This document shows positions 1 through 8,670 of a stretch of 58,667 nt of DNA, in pieces. The DNA is from an uncultured Robinsoniella sp. (GTDB lineage Bacteria > Bacillota > Clostridia > Lachnospirales > Lachnospiraceae), in the NCBI GenBank assembly GCA_900540475.1, contig UQGG01000044.1:1-58667 (forward strand), read 5' to 3'. Below the pieces are notes generated by a model. The model saw only the letters and a program-made list of their open reading frames with translations, did no database searches and had not been told where the DNA came from. Each line of letters begins with the position of its first letter. Within the stretch, counting starts at the first letter, position 1. The position numbers and the translations under genes are program-made.

Positions 1-341
1 GTAAAACAAGACTTTATAATGATAAAGTTTAAATAACAACTAGTTGCTACACTAGTATCAACACACGAATAAAATGGAAATTGAGGGTTATTATCGATTT
101 TCAAAGTGATATTATCACCACTCGTCATATCCTGCCTAATCAATTCATAATGAATATCGCCGTCTACATTGTCAATCCTTATAGTGCCCCTATCTTCTTG
201 AATATCGAGTCGCATCGGAATAGCAAAAATAAAATCAGAAAAATTACTTTTATAATTATCGTAACAATTACGTATAGCTTTTATTTTATAATAATAATTG
301 CCAGCTATATCACCATTAAGATAGTAATATGGATTCTGCAT
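1..341 (-). CDS. Unknown protein, truncated by the window edge
   Basis: A minus-strand reading frame runs open from an ATG at 341 to the left edge, giving at least 113 codons that begin MQNPYYYLNGDIAGNYYYKI. An in-frame TAA lies five codons upstream of this ATG, so the Met is the likely start. An AGGA lies too close to the ATG to be a good ribosome site. The product is rich in Tyr, Asn, Asp and Ile and is not a family I recognise. It lies downstream of the ABC export operon on the same strand, but about 70 bp separate them. It could also be a chance frame in AT-rich DNA. Confidence 0.45.
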   Translation of the reverse strand, partial: MQNPYYYLNGDIAGNYYYKIKAIRNCYDNYKSNFSDFIFAIPMRLDIQEDRGTIRIDNVDGDIHYELIRQDMTSGDNITLKIDNNPQFPFYSCVDTSVATSCYLNFIIIKSCF

Positions 342-412
342 TCTTCCTGCTTGTTAGTCTTCATTTTATAAAAGTAATAATACTATATAAATATTAGTAC
401 TCCCCCATACGC

Positions 413-1177
413 TTATATTTCCTGGCCTTTTAAAATGCGGATAGATGCAAGTAGAGACACCCCTGTTATACAAAGTGCAACTACAGCTGACCAAATAGCA
501 CTAGAAGAAAATGTAGTTGTAGTGATCTCCAATATTTTTGACAATAGTGTTCCGGGAAGATATCCACCAATTTTAGGTACATAATTTGAAACAATAAGAA
601 GTAGGAAAGCGCAAAATGAAAGAAGTGCGGAAACTGCAGTGCTCTTTGCAATTGTGCTGGAAAGCATAGTTGAACCAAGTAACACTACTGCGAATATACT
701 ATAAACCAATGCTCCCATGAGAACATTCTGAAACTCTCCCGCATACCCAAATAGATTATACGTGTATGTATAACACAAAAGCACAGCAGAAAAAGTGGAA
801 ATAATAATGAGTGCAGTGGCAGCTATAAATTTTGCCATGATAAATGTAGTGTGATGCAAATTTTTTGTAAGTGTCAATGCCGCAGATCCACTTTGCTTTT
901 CACCCACCACACAACCCATAAAGATGAAAATCACAGATAGCCCACCTATTTGTGATAAGTTGCTATAAAGTTGTGAGTAGCTATCAACCCATGTCGTCGG
1001 AGAAACCACAAGAGGGAAACTGTCACCCATTGAAGCTGCAATAATCTCCTGCATATAACGTGATAAAAGCGGACTAAGCATACCGAATAATGCAAAAATC
1101 CCCCAAAAAATATAAAGCTTTTTGGTTCGATGAAGCTCTATCCATTCTTTTTTGCAGAAAACAAGAAAGCTATTCAT
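413..1177 (-). CDS. ABC-2 type transporter permease (YxlG-like)
   Basis: This 254-residue integral membrane protein has about six hydrophobic segments and the N-terminal K-KEW-E pattern usual for ABC-2/NosY-type permeases. It overlaps the end of the ATPase gene by 8 bp, so the two are translated together and should form one exporter. The order regulator, PLDc_N protein, ATPase, permease resembles the B. subtilis yxlEFG segment. By analogy the substrate may be a toxic peptide or drug, but nothing in the sequence shows it. Confidence 0.85.
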   Translation of the reverse strand: MNSFLVFCKKEWIELHRTKKLYIFWGIFALFGMLSPLLSRYMQEIIAASMGDSFPLVVSPTTWVDSYSQLYSNLSQIGGLSVIFIFMGCVVGEKQSGSAALTLTKNLHHTTFIMAKFIAATALIIISTFSAVLLCYTYTYNLFGYAGEFQNVLMGALVYSIFAVVLLGSTMLSSTIAKSTAVSALLSFCAFLLLIVSNYVPKIGGYLPGTLLSKILEITTTTFSSSAIWSAVVALCITGVSLLASIRILKGQEI

Positions 1178-2093
1178 GTGCAGTCACCTCCATAAAAATA
1201 TCTTCAAGACTAGGAACATAAGCTTGATAGCTTTCCATTGAAATATCGACATCTGACAAAATCCTGGATACTCTTCTTCCTATATCCTTTGTATTACTTC
1301 CGTGAAGCAATAGCTCTAAAGGGTTGCTTTGCTCTGCGAAAATGTCCATATCTTTCTCTAATGCATCTACAAATTTTTTACTCTCTTCCTGTGTATAAAA
1401 CCGTAGCACTCCCGTATTTAATGCGTGCTTATGCTTAATGTTCGCAATTGAGTCGGCAACTAAAAGTTTGCCTTTATTTAGGATCACTGCATAGTCACAG
1501 GTGGTTTCTACATCAGCTAGAATATGTGTTGAAAAAAACACAGTAACGCTGCCTTTCAGTGAACATATAAGTTCCATAACTTCATGTCTGCCAATCGGAT
1601 CTAAAGCGCTAATCGGTTCGTCCATAAAAAGAATGTCTGGCTCGTGAATCAATGCCTGAGCAATACCTAATCGTTGTTTCATTCCACGTGAGAAAGAGGC
1701 TATATTATTTTTTGCATCTTCAAGCCCCACTTGTTTTAATAACTCGTCAATGCGGATTCTTAGCTTGCTTTTTTGTAAGCAATATAGCTTTCCGCAAAAT
1801 TCCAAATATTCTTGTGCAGTCATATACCCATAAAAATTTGGTACATCGGGCAAGTAGCCAATGACAGAATTATCACGGGAACCGTAATTGTATTGTGACC
1901 CCATCAAAATAATCGTACCAGATGTCGGTTTTGTTAGTCCAACTAACATTTTAATAGTCGTTGTTTTTCCTGCGCCATTTCTGCCCAGAAAACCACAAAT
2001 TGAGCCTTTTGGAATTTTTATACTAAGACCATCAAGCGCCGTGTGTGTTCCATATTGTTTTGACAACCCTGAGGTTTCTATTGCATTCATCAT
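1170..2093 (-). CDS. ABC transporter ATP-binding protein (YxlF-like)
   Basis: This 307-residue ATPase has the Walker A motif GRNGAGKTT, the signature FSRGMKQRLG, the Walker B segment ILFMDEP and a switch His in STH. The region after residue 215 is the C-terminal extension common in drug and peptide exporters of the ABC-2 class. It overlaps the upstream PLDc_N gene by 4 bp and the downstream permease by 8 bp, so the operon is tightly coupled. It should energise the permease at 413-1177. Confidence 0.92.
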   Translation of the reverse strand: MMNAIETSGLSKQYGTHTALDGLSIKIPKGSICGFLGRNGAGKTTTIKMLVGLTKPTSGTIILMGSQYNYGSRDNSVIGYLPDVPNFYGYMTAQEYLEFCGKLYCLQKSKLRIRIDELLKQVGLEDAKNNIASFSRGMKQRLGIAQALIHEPDILFMDEPISALDPIGRHEVMELICSLKGSVTVFFSTHILADVETTCDYAVILNKGKLLVADSIANIKHKHALNTGVLRFYTQEESKKFVDALEKDMDIFAEQSNPLELLLHGSNTKDIGRRVSRILSDVDISMESYQAYVPSLEDIFMEVTAHE

Positions 2094-2350
2094 TTTTCCT
2101 CGTTTCTAAGTCGTATTTTCTCGTCAAGCATTTTCGCTCCGACAGCAAAATAGAGTACGGGTCCAATGGTATTAACGAACAAGATGATAACAAGCCAAAT
2201 TACTTTTTCGCTAAATGGTAATTTCTTTTTCAAAATACTTATGATTGCTGTCAATATGAGTATAAGCATTAAAAGTACGATAGGTATCAAAAGGGGCAAT
2301 ATGTTTGGCAGCATGGCAAGAAATTCAGATAAACTCATTGATAATTTCAT
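2090..2350 (-). CDS. PLDc_N-domain small membrane protein (YxlE-like)
   Basis: This 86-residue protein has two hydrophobic segments. The second carries the typical PLDc_N pattern WLVIILFVNTIGPVLYF. Such proteins match only the N-terminal membrane part of cardiolipin synthases and have no HKD catalytic motif, so it is not a phospholipase. The start is supported by AAAGGAG eight bases upstream. In B. subtilis, YxlE sits with the same type of exporter and acts as a negative regulator in the SigY system. A regulatory or accessory role is likely here, although no sigma gene is present. Confidence 0.8.
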   Translation of the reverse strand: MKLSMSLSEFLAMLPNILPLLIPIVLLMLILILTAIISILKKKLPFSEKVIWLVIILFVNTIGPVLYFAVGAKMLDEKIRLRNEEK

Positions 2351-2363
2351 GGTTTCAGCTCCT

Positions 2364-2900
2364 TTATTCTATATTTTTAGGGGGCGTGACAATCAAGCCA
2401 ACAGTGTGATAACGGCGTTCCGGCGAGGGTTCATTCTGCATGTATGGAGTTAATACCTCTACAATTTTACTGCCGATTTCGTGTAGTTCTTCTTTTGTTG
2501 TATAAATTGGTATCACAGAAAATCCAGAGCCGTCATTTGCAATATCAATCCCCTCACTTGACGTGTATGCACTAAATTCGCCCATGATGCCCATCATATA
2601 CTGGGTAAATAAACTCATATACGCTTCGCCAGATAACTGCGCAAGAACAGCAGGCTTTACAACAAGTTCCTCCGCCAAAGCGTAAACCTTTTCTATTACC
2701 CCTCTTATCCTGTTTTCTTGCACTACTTTCAAGATACCGTCATTTGTCATCTTTCCCAAATGTCGATATAAAGTAGCTTGCGAAATCGTCTTGTTTGCTT
2801 CCGCCAGTTGCTTTGCCGTAGTTTGACCTTCTGCTTGAACATTGAGCAGTATCTTGCATTTAATGGGGTTTTGTAAGCAATCCATCAAGTTTTTATCCAT
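2364..2900 (-). CDS. Winged helix-turn-helix transcriptional regulator
   Basis: The 178-residue protein starts with an ArsR-like winged helix (residues 1-70, QTTAKQLAEANKTISQATLY as recognition region). A helical C-terminal part may be an effector or dimerisation domain. It is the first gene of the exporter operon, 13 bp before the PLDc_N gene, with a strong AAAGGAG site. A 21-bp perfect dyad sits between the -35 and -10 of its own promoter (2934-2962), so it probably represses the operon until an inducer is met. The ligand is unknown. Confidence 0.85.
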   Translation of the reverse strand: MDKNLMDCLQNPIKCKILLNVQAEGQTTAKQLAEANKTISQATLYRHLGKMTNDGILKVVQENRIRGVIEKVYALAEELVVKPAVLAQLSGEAYMSLFTQYMMGIMGEFSAYTSSEGIDIANDGSGFSVIPIYTTKEELHEIGSKIVEVLTPYMQNEPSPERRYHTVGLIVTPPKNIE

Positions 2901-2933
2901 ATATTTCTTCTCCTTTATATTATCAATATAATA

Positions 2934-2962
2934 ATATTATCATTTTGATAATATAAAGTCAA
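2934..2962 (-). promoter_or_regulatory. Promoter with overlapping dyad operator of the exporter operon
   Basis: On the minus strand TTGACT (2962-2957) and TAATAT (2939-2934) are separated by 17 bp. The dyad ATATTATCA-TTT-TGATAATAT (2934-2954) fills the spacer and the -10 box, which is where a repressor would block polymerase. The winged-helix regulator encoded directly downstream is the obvious candidate to bind it. Confidence 0.7.
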
Positions 2963-2988
2963 GCATTTTACTCAAACAGTACAACCAC

Positions 2989-3073
2989 TAATCTTTGACA
3001 ACAACCCAAATTTATTCTAAAATAAGAAAAACACTTGTAGGATTTTATATGACCATAAGGAGATACGTACACA
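2989..3073 (+). repeat. 85-bp dispersed repeat, copy 1 (promoter, RBS and start of a GNAT gene)
   Basis: This block matches 8944-9028 with a single mismatch over 85 bp. It contains a near-consensus promoter, TTGACA (2995-3000), 17-bp spacer, TAAAAT (3018-3023), followed by a weak AGGA site and an ATG at 3049. The repeat ends eight codons into the reading frame, so a promoter-plus-start cassette has been duplicated. Confidence 0.9.
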
Positions 3074-3197
3074 GTGACGCAGAAGACTTGCAAATATAAT
3101 ACAAAGAAACTTTCTGAAAATTAACATTGCTGATTATCCAAAACAGCAGATGATTCAATTAGCAAAAGATTATAATCATCTAAGATTGAAAACATAG
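3049..3197 (+). pseudogene. Broken GNAT acetyltransferase gene (5' remnant)
   Basis: From the ATG the frame reads MTIRRYVHSDAEDLQI and then stops. Shifting by one base near 3089 continues as an acetyltransferase-like segment (ANIIQRNFLKINIADYPKQQ) up to a TAG at 3195. The two parts together look like the first 50 residues of a GNAT family protein (IRRY..SDAEDLA...RNFLE.N..DYP). A one-base frameshift and loss of the rest leave a dead gene behind a strong promoter. The family call is from remembered sequence pattern and is moderately sure. Confidence 0.6.
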
Positions 3198-3330
3198 TTT
3201 CTTCTGAAACGGCTTCTATGATTATTTTAATACTCATACTTATTAAATCCTCTTTTATGAAAGTTGATAATTATAAATTCAAACGCATCATCATCTTTTA
3301 TATCAGTTTAGAATTGTAAGACACCCATCT

Positions 3331-3352
3331 TGTTCTAACACTTGTTCTAACA
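3331..3352 (+). repeat. Paired TGTTCTAACA direct repeats, left of the tRNA fragment
   Basis: Two exact copies of TGTTCTAACA are spaced by 2 bp. A matching pair (TGTTCTAACA and AGTTCTAACA) lies at 3591-3611, so the tRNA 3' fragment sits between two such pairs in the same orientation. Short repeated arms around an attachment core are typical of tyrosine-integrase arm sites. This function is inferred. Confidence 0.55.
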
Positions 3353-3483
3353 AATTATTCAAAAAATATTTTGCGTATTTTTAACAATATCGCCGAACCC
3401 CTTGTATTTACTGGTGTTTCAGAGTTTCATTAACACTGCTTAATAGTCTATAAGCCTTAATAAAACATAATGCATATTCCTGA

Positions 3484-3521
3484 GGGCCGAGAGGTCGCAA
3501 GTTCAAATCTTGTCACTCCGA
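3484..3521 (+). tRNA. 3' fragment of a tRNA-Pro-like gene (old attachment site)
   Basis: The segment has a full T-arm (GCAAG-TTCAAAT-CTTGT) and the acceptor 3' strand CACTCCG plus discriminator A. No matching 5' acceptor CGGAGTG lies upstream, so there is no D-arm or full anticodon arm. The bases before the T-arm fit the 3' anticodon side of a tRNA-Pro. Such 3' halves are what remains where an element has integrated into a tRNA gene. DNA to the left (1-3483) may therefore be, or have been, an element. Confidence 0.65.
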
Positions 3522-3538
3522 TGATGAAAACACACATA

Positions 3539-3582
3539 AACACTGACTTTCTGAGATATGGAAGTTTGTGTTTTTTGTTTTT
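3539..3582 (+). terminator. Terminator following the tRNA fragment
   Basis: The hairpin AACAC..ACTT / AAGT..GTGTT (3539-3572) is followed by TTTTGTTTTTT. It begins 18 bases after the tRNA discriminator base, the usual place for a tRNA terminator. This supports the right side being the original chromosomal flank. Confidence 0.6.
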
Positions 3583-3590
3583 TAAAGGGC

Positions 3591-3611
3591 TGTTCTAACA
3601 CAGTTCTAACA
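3591..3611 (+). repeat. Paired TTCTAACA direct repeats, right of the tRNA fragment
   Basis: TGTTCTAACA (3591-3600) is followed by AGTTCTAACA (3602-3611). This repeats the pair at 3331-3352 and is a possible integrase arm site or footprint of an excised element. No gene is visible between here and 3750. Confidence 0.5.
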
Positions 3612-3749
3612 TTTTGGATTTAGATCAAACTTTTCCTCGTACTTTTCATTTTTTCGCTATCAAATGATTGTTGCCATACAGTTGTCAGTAATCACATGAT
3701 ACAATTAAAAAGCAAACGTCTAAATAAAATAAAAATATGGAGGAAATTT

Positions 3750-4388
3750 ATGTCTACGATTTATATTTACATTCTTGATACTTTAGCTGACTGGGAACTG
3801 GGGTATGTTACTTCGGAGTTAAATTCTGGTCGATTTTTCAAAAAAGATGCACAGCGTGTATCGCTCAAAATGGTTAGTTATAATAATGATCCAATCAAAA
3901 CAATGGGTGGACTGACAATCGTACCTGATTGCTTAATCGGTGATATTGATGTGAGCGAAACAAGCATGTTGATATTGCCGGGTGCGGATACATGGAACGA
4001 CCGCAAACATAGTGCTATCATTGAAAAAGCAAATGAATTTCTTTCTTTAGGGGCTACAGTGTGTGCAATCTGCGGGGCTACCGCTGCTCTTGCTGCCTTT
4101 GGATTATTAGATAAGCGCCCGCATACCAGTAATGGAACGGGATTTCTTGAAATGGTTGCTCCCGGTTATAAAGGGGAACGTTTTTATATAGACAAACCAT
4201 CTGTGTCTGATAACAATCTTATTACCGCAAGTTGTACCGGAGCTTTGTTGTGGACGAAACAGATTATTGAACATTTAAACGTTTTTCAATCAGACACACT
4301 GGACGCATGGTATAAATACTTTAGTAGCGGTGAGCCTAAACATTTCTTTGCTCTTATGCAAACTTTGCCCTCTAACAATAAAAGCTGA
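3750..4388 (+). CDS. DJ-1/PfpI family protein
   Basis: The 212-residue protein has the class I glutamine-amidotransferase-like fold pattern of the DJ-1/PfpI family. LILPGAD lies near residue 75 and the nucleophile elbow AICGATAAL carries the family Cys. The start at 3750 is chosen because GGAGG lies 7 bases upstream; the frame is open further upstream but has no ribosome site there. Family members include proteases, glyoxalases and stress chaperones, so the exact reaction cannot be given. It stands alone, followed by a VOC protein gene. Confidence 0.85.
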   Translation: MSTIYIYILDTLADWELGYVTSELNSGRFFKKDAQRVSLKMVSYNNDPIKTMGGLTIVPDCLIGDIDVSETSMLILPGADTWNDRKHSAIIEKANEFLSLGATVCAICGATAALAAFGLLDKRPHTSNGTGFLEMVAPGYKGERFYIDKPSVSDNNLITASCTGALLWTKQIIEHLNVFQSDTLDAWYKYFSSGEPKHFFALMQTLPSNNKS

Positions 4389-4610
4389 ATGAAATTGAAT
4401 GAATGATTAAAACAGCTTTTGATATGTCGAACATTTAACTGACCCAGACAAGTCAGTCAAAGGGGTAGCACCCACCGCTCAGCTTCTTAAAATTCTTCAA
4501 GATCAGGAGAATCACATTTAACAGTGGCATACTCCGTCCCCATATGGTATATTTAGCGAAACAATTAAATTGATTTTGTAAATAATATGGAAACACAGAG
4601 GAGAAGACTG

Positions 4611-5027
4611 ATGACATTGATTGGAAAAAAAGCAAGAGTTGGTGCATGTCTATTGGCTGGCAGCATGGATAATATGGTTAAATTTTATAGAGATATATTG
4701 GGTTTTCATACGCAATGGAACGGTGGGGATTTCGCAGAATTTGAGACGACAAGCGGCGAACTATCCTTATTCATGTATAGCAGAGAAGCATTTGCTCAGG
4801 CAATTGGAGAGGACTATGTTCCACCAAGGGGAATCAATCAGACATTTGAAGTTGCCCTTTGGTTGCCCTGTTTTGCCGATGTGGATGTGGAATATGAGCG
4901 GTTGTCGAAGTTGAACGTGAAATTTCCAACTGGAGAACCCATGACCTTTTCCTTCGGCATCCGCAACTTTTATGTTGCTGACCCGGAGGGTAACCTGCTT
5001 GAAATCGGCAGCACTAGCGAAACATAA
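4611..5027 (+). CDS. VOC (glyoxalase/bleomycin-resistance) family protein
   Basis: The 138-residue single-domain protein shows the VOC pattern: DNMVKFYRDILGF at the N-terminus and FYVADPEGNLLEIG at the C-terminus with the final metal-ligand Glu. An upstream in-frame ATG at 4587 lacks a ribosome site, whereas GAGGAG precedes 4611 at good spacing. VOC proteins act as metal-dependent glyoxalases, dioxygenases or antibiotic-binding proteins. Nothing here picks one. Confidence 0.85.
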   Translation: MTLIGKKARVGACLLAGSMDNMVKFYRDILGFHTQWNGGDFAEFETTSGELSLFMYSREAFAQAIGEDYVPPRGINQTFEVALWLPCFADVDVEYERLSKLNVKFPTGEPMTFSFGIRNFYVADPEGNLLEIGSTSET

Positions 5028-5128
5028 ATTGGAAGTTCGCCACTACCAGAAAAATTAGGGGACATTGATTGGAAAGGTAAATGGATAAATATCATTGTTT
5101 GATTTCCCCTATATTTTAATTTAATTAA

Positions 5129-5167
5129 AACAAGCCCTAACTGCGGTAAAGCGGTTACAGGCTTGTT
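5129..5167. terminator. Bidirectional terminator between VOC and LRR genes
   Basis: The stem AACAAGCC / GGCTTGTT with an inner TAAC-GC / GC-GTTA stem lies between two convergent genes. A-rich DNA on the left and TTATT on the right would let it serve both strands. Confidence 0.75.
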
Positions 5168-5207
5168 ATTAAGTATTAATATCCTTTTATATTACAGAAT
5201 TATTTTG

Positions 5208-6308
5208 TTAATTGAGAACTGTAAATCTAACAATTTTAAGTGTAAGACGTTCACCATTTACTCTATCTTCTAAATATGCTTTTAGTGATAACATTTGTCC
5301 TGACCATTTTTTTAAGTTCAATCTTTTAAATATAAATTTTCCCTTACTATCCGACTTCACAGATGTTATTTTTTTACCGTTTGGATCTCGAAGTACTATT
5401 GTTGCGTTTTTATTTGACTTTCCTATTATTTCCTTTGTCTTTACGCTAATACTATAAAAACTCTTAGGATTAATCAGCGTTATTTTATATACGAGGCTTT
5501 GAAACTGTATTTGATCTTTAAACCAATCAGTCTTTCGATAACCTACCGGATACTTATTCTTTATTTCTTTTTTTGACAAATAATTACCTGCAAAATCAAA
5601 TTCCATCATTTTTTTATATCTATTTAAATTTGGCAAACTTTTTAACTTGTTTCCATATGCATATATAAATTTTAGTTTTTTAAATTTTTTAATCTCATTG
5701 ATACTGCTTATTTGATTTGCACTTACTGAAATAGCTTCAAGATTAACTAAGTTCTTTAATGGTCTGATATTCCGTAGTTGATTCCCATCTGCATCTATAT
5801 CAGTTAGATTCAATAAATTCTCAACTCCTGATAAACTTTTCAGTTGATTATTAGTAATTGTTAAAGTCTTTAACCTTTTTAAACCTTCTATTCCTTTAAG
5901 ACTCTTTATTTGATTATTTCCAACATCTAATAATTTTAATTTACGCAATTTTTTCAACTCAGAAATACTGGTTAATTGATTCGTTGATACATCTAAATAG
6001 GTCAGATTCTTAAGCTTTTCTATTCCTTTTAAGGTAGTAATTTTATTTAATTTTATTGTACACCCATCGTAGTCCTCGCCACCATATGCTTCCAGACGAG
6101 TAATTCCAGCAGCTTCTTTTACATTAAACGTGTCATTATCATTTTTGTCTAATTTGTTTAAGATCTTTTGATATAATACCCTGTCAGGTATCCCTGTTTG
6201 GTCATTGTAAATAATATCATATTCTGAAGCCATAGATTTTACTGGAATCATTAACATTATGAACATCACAATAATTGATAAAAAAAATGTTTTTTTTCTT
6301 TTATTCAT
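5208..6308 (-). CDS. Secreted leucine-rich-repeat protein (internalin-like)
   Basis: The 366-residue protein begins with a signal peptide (NKRKKTFFLSIIVMFIMLMI, cleavage near VKSMAS). About seven 21-22-residue leucine-rich repeats follow (residues 85-250, pattern LKxLxxLDVxxNQLxSIxxL). A C-terminal beta domain (280-366) resembles bacterial Ig-like modules (VLRDPNGKKITSV..GKFIF). There is no LPXTG or membrane anchor. It follows the secreted subtilase gene by 52 bp on the same strand, so the two are probably co-expressed. Listeria internalins bind host proteins with such repeats; the target here is unknown. Confidence 0.85.
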   Translation of the reverse strand: MNKRKKTFFLSIIVMFIMLMIPVKSMASEYDIIYNDQTGIPDRVLYQKILNKLDKNDNDTFNVKEAAGITRLEAYGGEDYDGCTIKLNKITTLKGIEKLKNLTYLDVSTNQLTSISELKKLRKLKLLDVGNNQIKSLKGIEGLKRLKTLTITNNQLKSLSGVENLLNLTDIDADGNQLRNIRPLKNLVNLEAISVSANQISSINEIKKFKKLKFIYAYGNKLKSLPNLNRYKKMMEFDFAGNYLSKKEIKNKYPVGYRKTDWFKDQIQFQSLVYKITLINPKSFYSISVKTKEIIGKSNKNATIVLRDPNGKKITSVKSDSKGKFIFKRLNLKKWSGQMLSLKAYLEDRVNGERLTLKIVRFTVLN

Positions 6309-6360
6309 ATTTTCTCCTGTCTTTTAAATTAGAATTTAATTTATTACTCGTTTGAAATTA

Positions 6361-8670
6361 TTAATAAGATGCTCTTTTTATAAGGTCTACATTATATCCC
6401 CCTAAAGCTCCAACACCACCTGCGTTGTCCCGAATATAACTATATAGTCTTTTCTTAACGAAAGTATTATCAAATGGCGCTCCTTGTAAACCTAATGCAA
6501 AGTCATTATAATCGCCGATATGTTTTTCAGTAAGAAATTTAACACTCCACCATACAGTTTTTGACGCTACCAAATGTCTGTTTGGACAAGTTTTTGGCGC
6601 ATCTGCTCCCGTCTTATTCCCTTTTACATGCTTAATAGGTTTACCACTTTTTTTGTCCTTGGTTACATGTGCAAAAGAATCTGTTAAAAGATGTATTGCA
6701 CTTCCCCATAAGAAGTACTTTCGATTTGTTGCTGTATTACCATATTTGGCAAGTATTTTACTCCAAGGTTGATCTCCAAACTTTGTTGTGCTAATCTTCG
6801 TTTTTATCTTATTGAAAATCTTTTTATCCAATCCCTTTATTAGTTTGTAATCTGTAAACTTGGATGTATCGCCACCCTTTAAAGCTATCCTTGTCAAAAA
6901 TTCATAACATGCCACATAATTAACCGGAACATCTGCTTTTCCCGTTACTTTAAGTCTATAACCACCATGATATTCTGGAAATGCACCATAGCCATATATA
7001 TTAGACACATCATCTTGGTCTGGATATATCACCCCTAATTTCATAATAGCTATAGCTTTCGCGCTCAATCCCTTTCCCTTTACACCTGGATCAATAAATT
7101 CACCATGAACTTTCATTGTCCATCTACCTTCTACAAACGCCTCATTATCAATAAGTTCTTCAAAAGTATCAGGAGTATCCTTATTTTCTGGGACAATATC
7201 ATCTACTTCTATGCTTGAATTATTAAAATTTTCAGAAAAAATTTTGTACATACTCATTGCATAATCTGCATCAATAAGTCCACATTCATCGAAATTTGAA
7301 ATATTTTTAGAGGTGGCATCTATTAATTGACGAATAAACTCATGGGATTTTGATAAATCTTTTTCCCATAATAATGAAGCTACTCCTACTACATGAGGAA
7401 CTGCAATGCTTGTACCATGAGTTACAACTGATCCACCAAAAAATGATGCAGTCTGTATCTTTTCTCCTGGTGCCGCAACGTCTAATTCTTTTCCTGTATT
7501 GCTGAATGCACTTATCTCTGCTTCTGGATTTGTAGCGGCTACTGCCATTACTTCTTTGAATGCTGCCGGATATTCCACTTTAGCAGCGTTATTTCCTGAT
7601 GCCCCTACCATTAATATCCCGGCATCATATGCATCTTCTACAGCTTTTTTCATAGCATTTGAATATGTGGATGTTCCAAAACTCATGTTAATAATATTCA
7701 CGTCATGATCTATACACCAATAAATTCCCTTTATGATTCGACTAAGAGGAGCTTTATTTTCACCGTCTAACACTTTTACCGAATATAAATCAACGTTTGG
7801 ATTAACTCCTTTAATTCCTCCTTCCCCATTTGCGCAGATAATACTAGCGATTCCAGTACCATGCCCCGTAAGATCTTGGTAAACAGGCAGGACATAATCC
7901 TCCTCTTCCACCATATTCGTCCAATCTGCAAGTTCAATACCACTAATAATATCTACTCCAGAATCTAATATAGCTACTTTCACTTTTTGTGTGCTTCTTG
8001 CATTAGTATTTAAACCATCAGCATTAACAGCCTGTATATTCCAGTCTGCTTCTGCTTCACCACTTGGGATATTACTTTCTTCTTCCATTATTTTTTCAAT
8101 AAAAGCTCTCTTTTGTGCCGATTGAAAATCCTCTGTTTCTGATTGATTCTCTGTTTCCTCCTGTGTAAGATCCTGTGTACTCTCCGTAAATTCTGTATCT
8201 GATTTATTAGTTTCTATACTATCAGCACTCTCATTATTTTCAATTTCCTTTGTAACTGGTTGACTTTCTTCTTCACTCTCAGTTAGAACGGTTTCTGCCT
8301 CTGTACCTTCCGTGATAATTTCTTCTTCCAGATCACCATCTAGTGAATTTGCAGAAATTATGATATCTTCTTCCACAATCAGACCATCATTTTGCTGCAT
8401 AATTTCTGCTTCTTCTGGGGATAACTCCATTACTGCCATGTTGTTATCTGATAACTCTGGATCTTCTTCTGAAATGCTATATTCTGCTCTGCTGGTAACA
8501 TCGTTAAATTCTTTTGAACTGTCTGCCATGACGATATAGCTTTTTGTATCTGTTTCGTTTTCTGCTTTTGCGATCATCATATTATTACTGCCGACCATTT
8601 GACACATCATTGCGAATACCAAACAGCTACTCACCACTTTTTTGCCTGAAATTTTAATCTTTCTCTTCAT
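6361..8670 (-). CDS. Secreted S8 family serine protease (subtilase) with extra C-terminal domain
   Basis: The 769-residue protein has a signal peptide (1-36), a Glu/Thr-rich acidic region (about 65-185) and a subtilisin domain. The triad is Asp236 in VAILDSGVD, His270 in GHGTGIAS and Ser421 in HGTSIAVPH, with oxyanion Asn360. After residue 510 comes a second domain with HLLTDSFAH (His660, Asp664, His668), like the metal-binding HxxxDxxxH of zinc-dependent phospholipase C-type helical domains. The S8 region is certain; the nature of the tail is inferred. It is encoded just upstream of the LRR protein. Confidence 0.9.
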   Translation of the reverse strand: MKRKIKISGKKVVSSCLVFAMMCQMVGSNNMMIAKAENETDTKSYIVMADSSKEFNDVTSRAEYSISEEDPELSDNNMAVMELSPEEAEIMQQNDGLIVEEDIIISANSLDGDLEEEIITEGTEAETVLTESEEESQPVTKEIENNESADSIETNKSDTEFTESTQDLTQEETENQSETEDFQSAQKRAFIEKIMEEESNIPSGEAEADWNIQAVNADGLNTNARSTQKVKVAILDSGVDIISGIELADWTNMVEEEDYVLPVYQDLTGHGTGIASIICANGEGGIKGVNPNVDLYSVKVLDGENKAPLSRIIKGIYWCIDHDVNIINMSFGTSTYSNAMKKAVEDAYDAGILMVGASGNNAAKVEYPAAFKEVMAVAATNPEAEISAFSNTGKELDVAAPGEKIQTASFFGGSVVTHGTSIAVPHVVGVASLLWEKDLSKSHEFIRQLIDATSKNISNFDECGLIDADYAMSMYKIFSENFNNSSIEVDDIVPENKDTPDTFEELIDNEAFVEGRWTMKVHGEFIDPGVKGKGLSAKAIAIMKLGVIYPDQDDVSNIYGYGAFPEYHGGYRLKVTGKADVPVNYVACYEFLTRIALKGGDTSKFTDYKLIKGLDKKIFNKIKTKISTTKFGDQPWSKILAKYGNTATNRKYFLWGSAIHLLTDSFAHVTKDKKSGKPIKHVKGNKTGADAPKTCPNRHLVASKTVWWSVKFLTEKHIGDYNDFALGLQGAPFDNTFVKKRLYSYIRDNAGGVGALGGYNVDLIKRASY

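Noticed and set aside
81..371. Plus-strand open frame of 96 codons at the left edge
   Set aside because: It lies opposite a minus-strand frame that reads to the window edge and looks more protein-like. The plus frame is a run of Ile/Tyr from AT-rich DNA with no ribosome site.
3484..3521. Complete tRNA gene
   Set aside because: Only the T-arm and the acceptor 3' side are present. No 5' acceptor strand, D-arm or full anticodon arm lies upstream.
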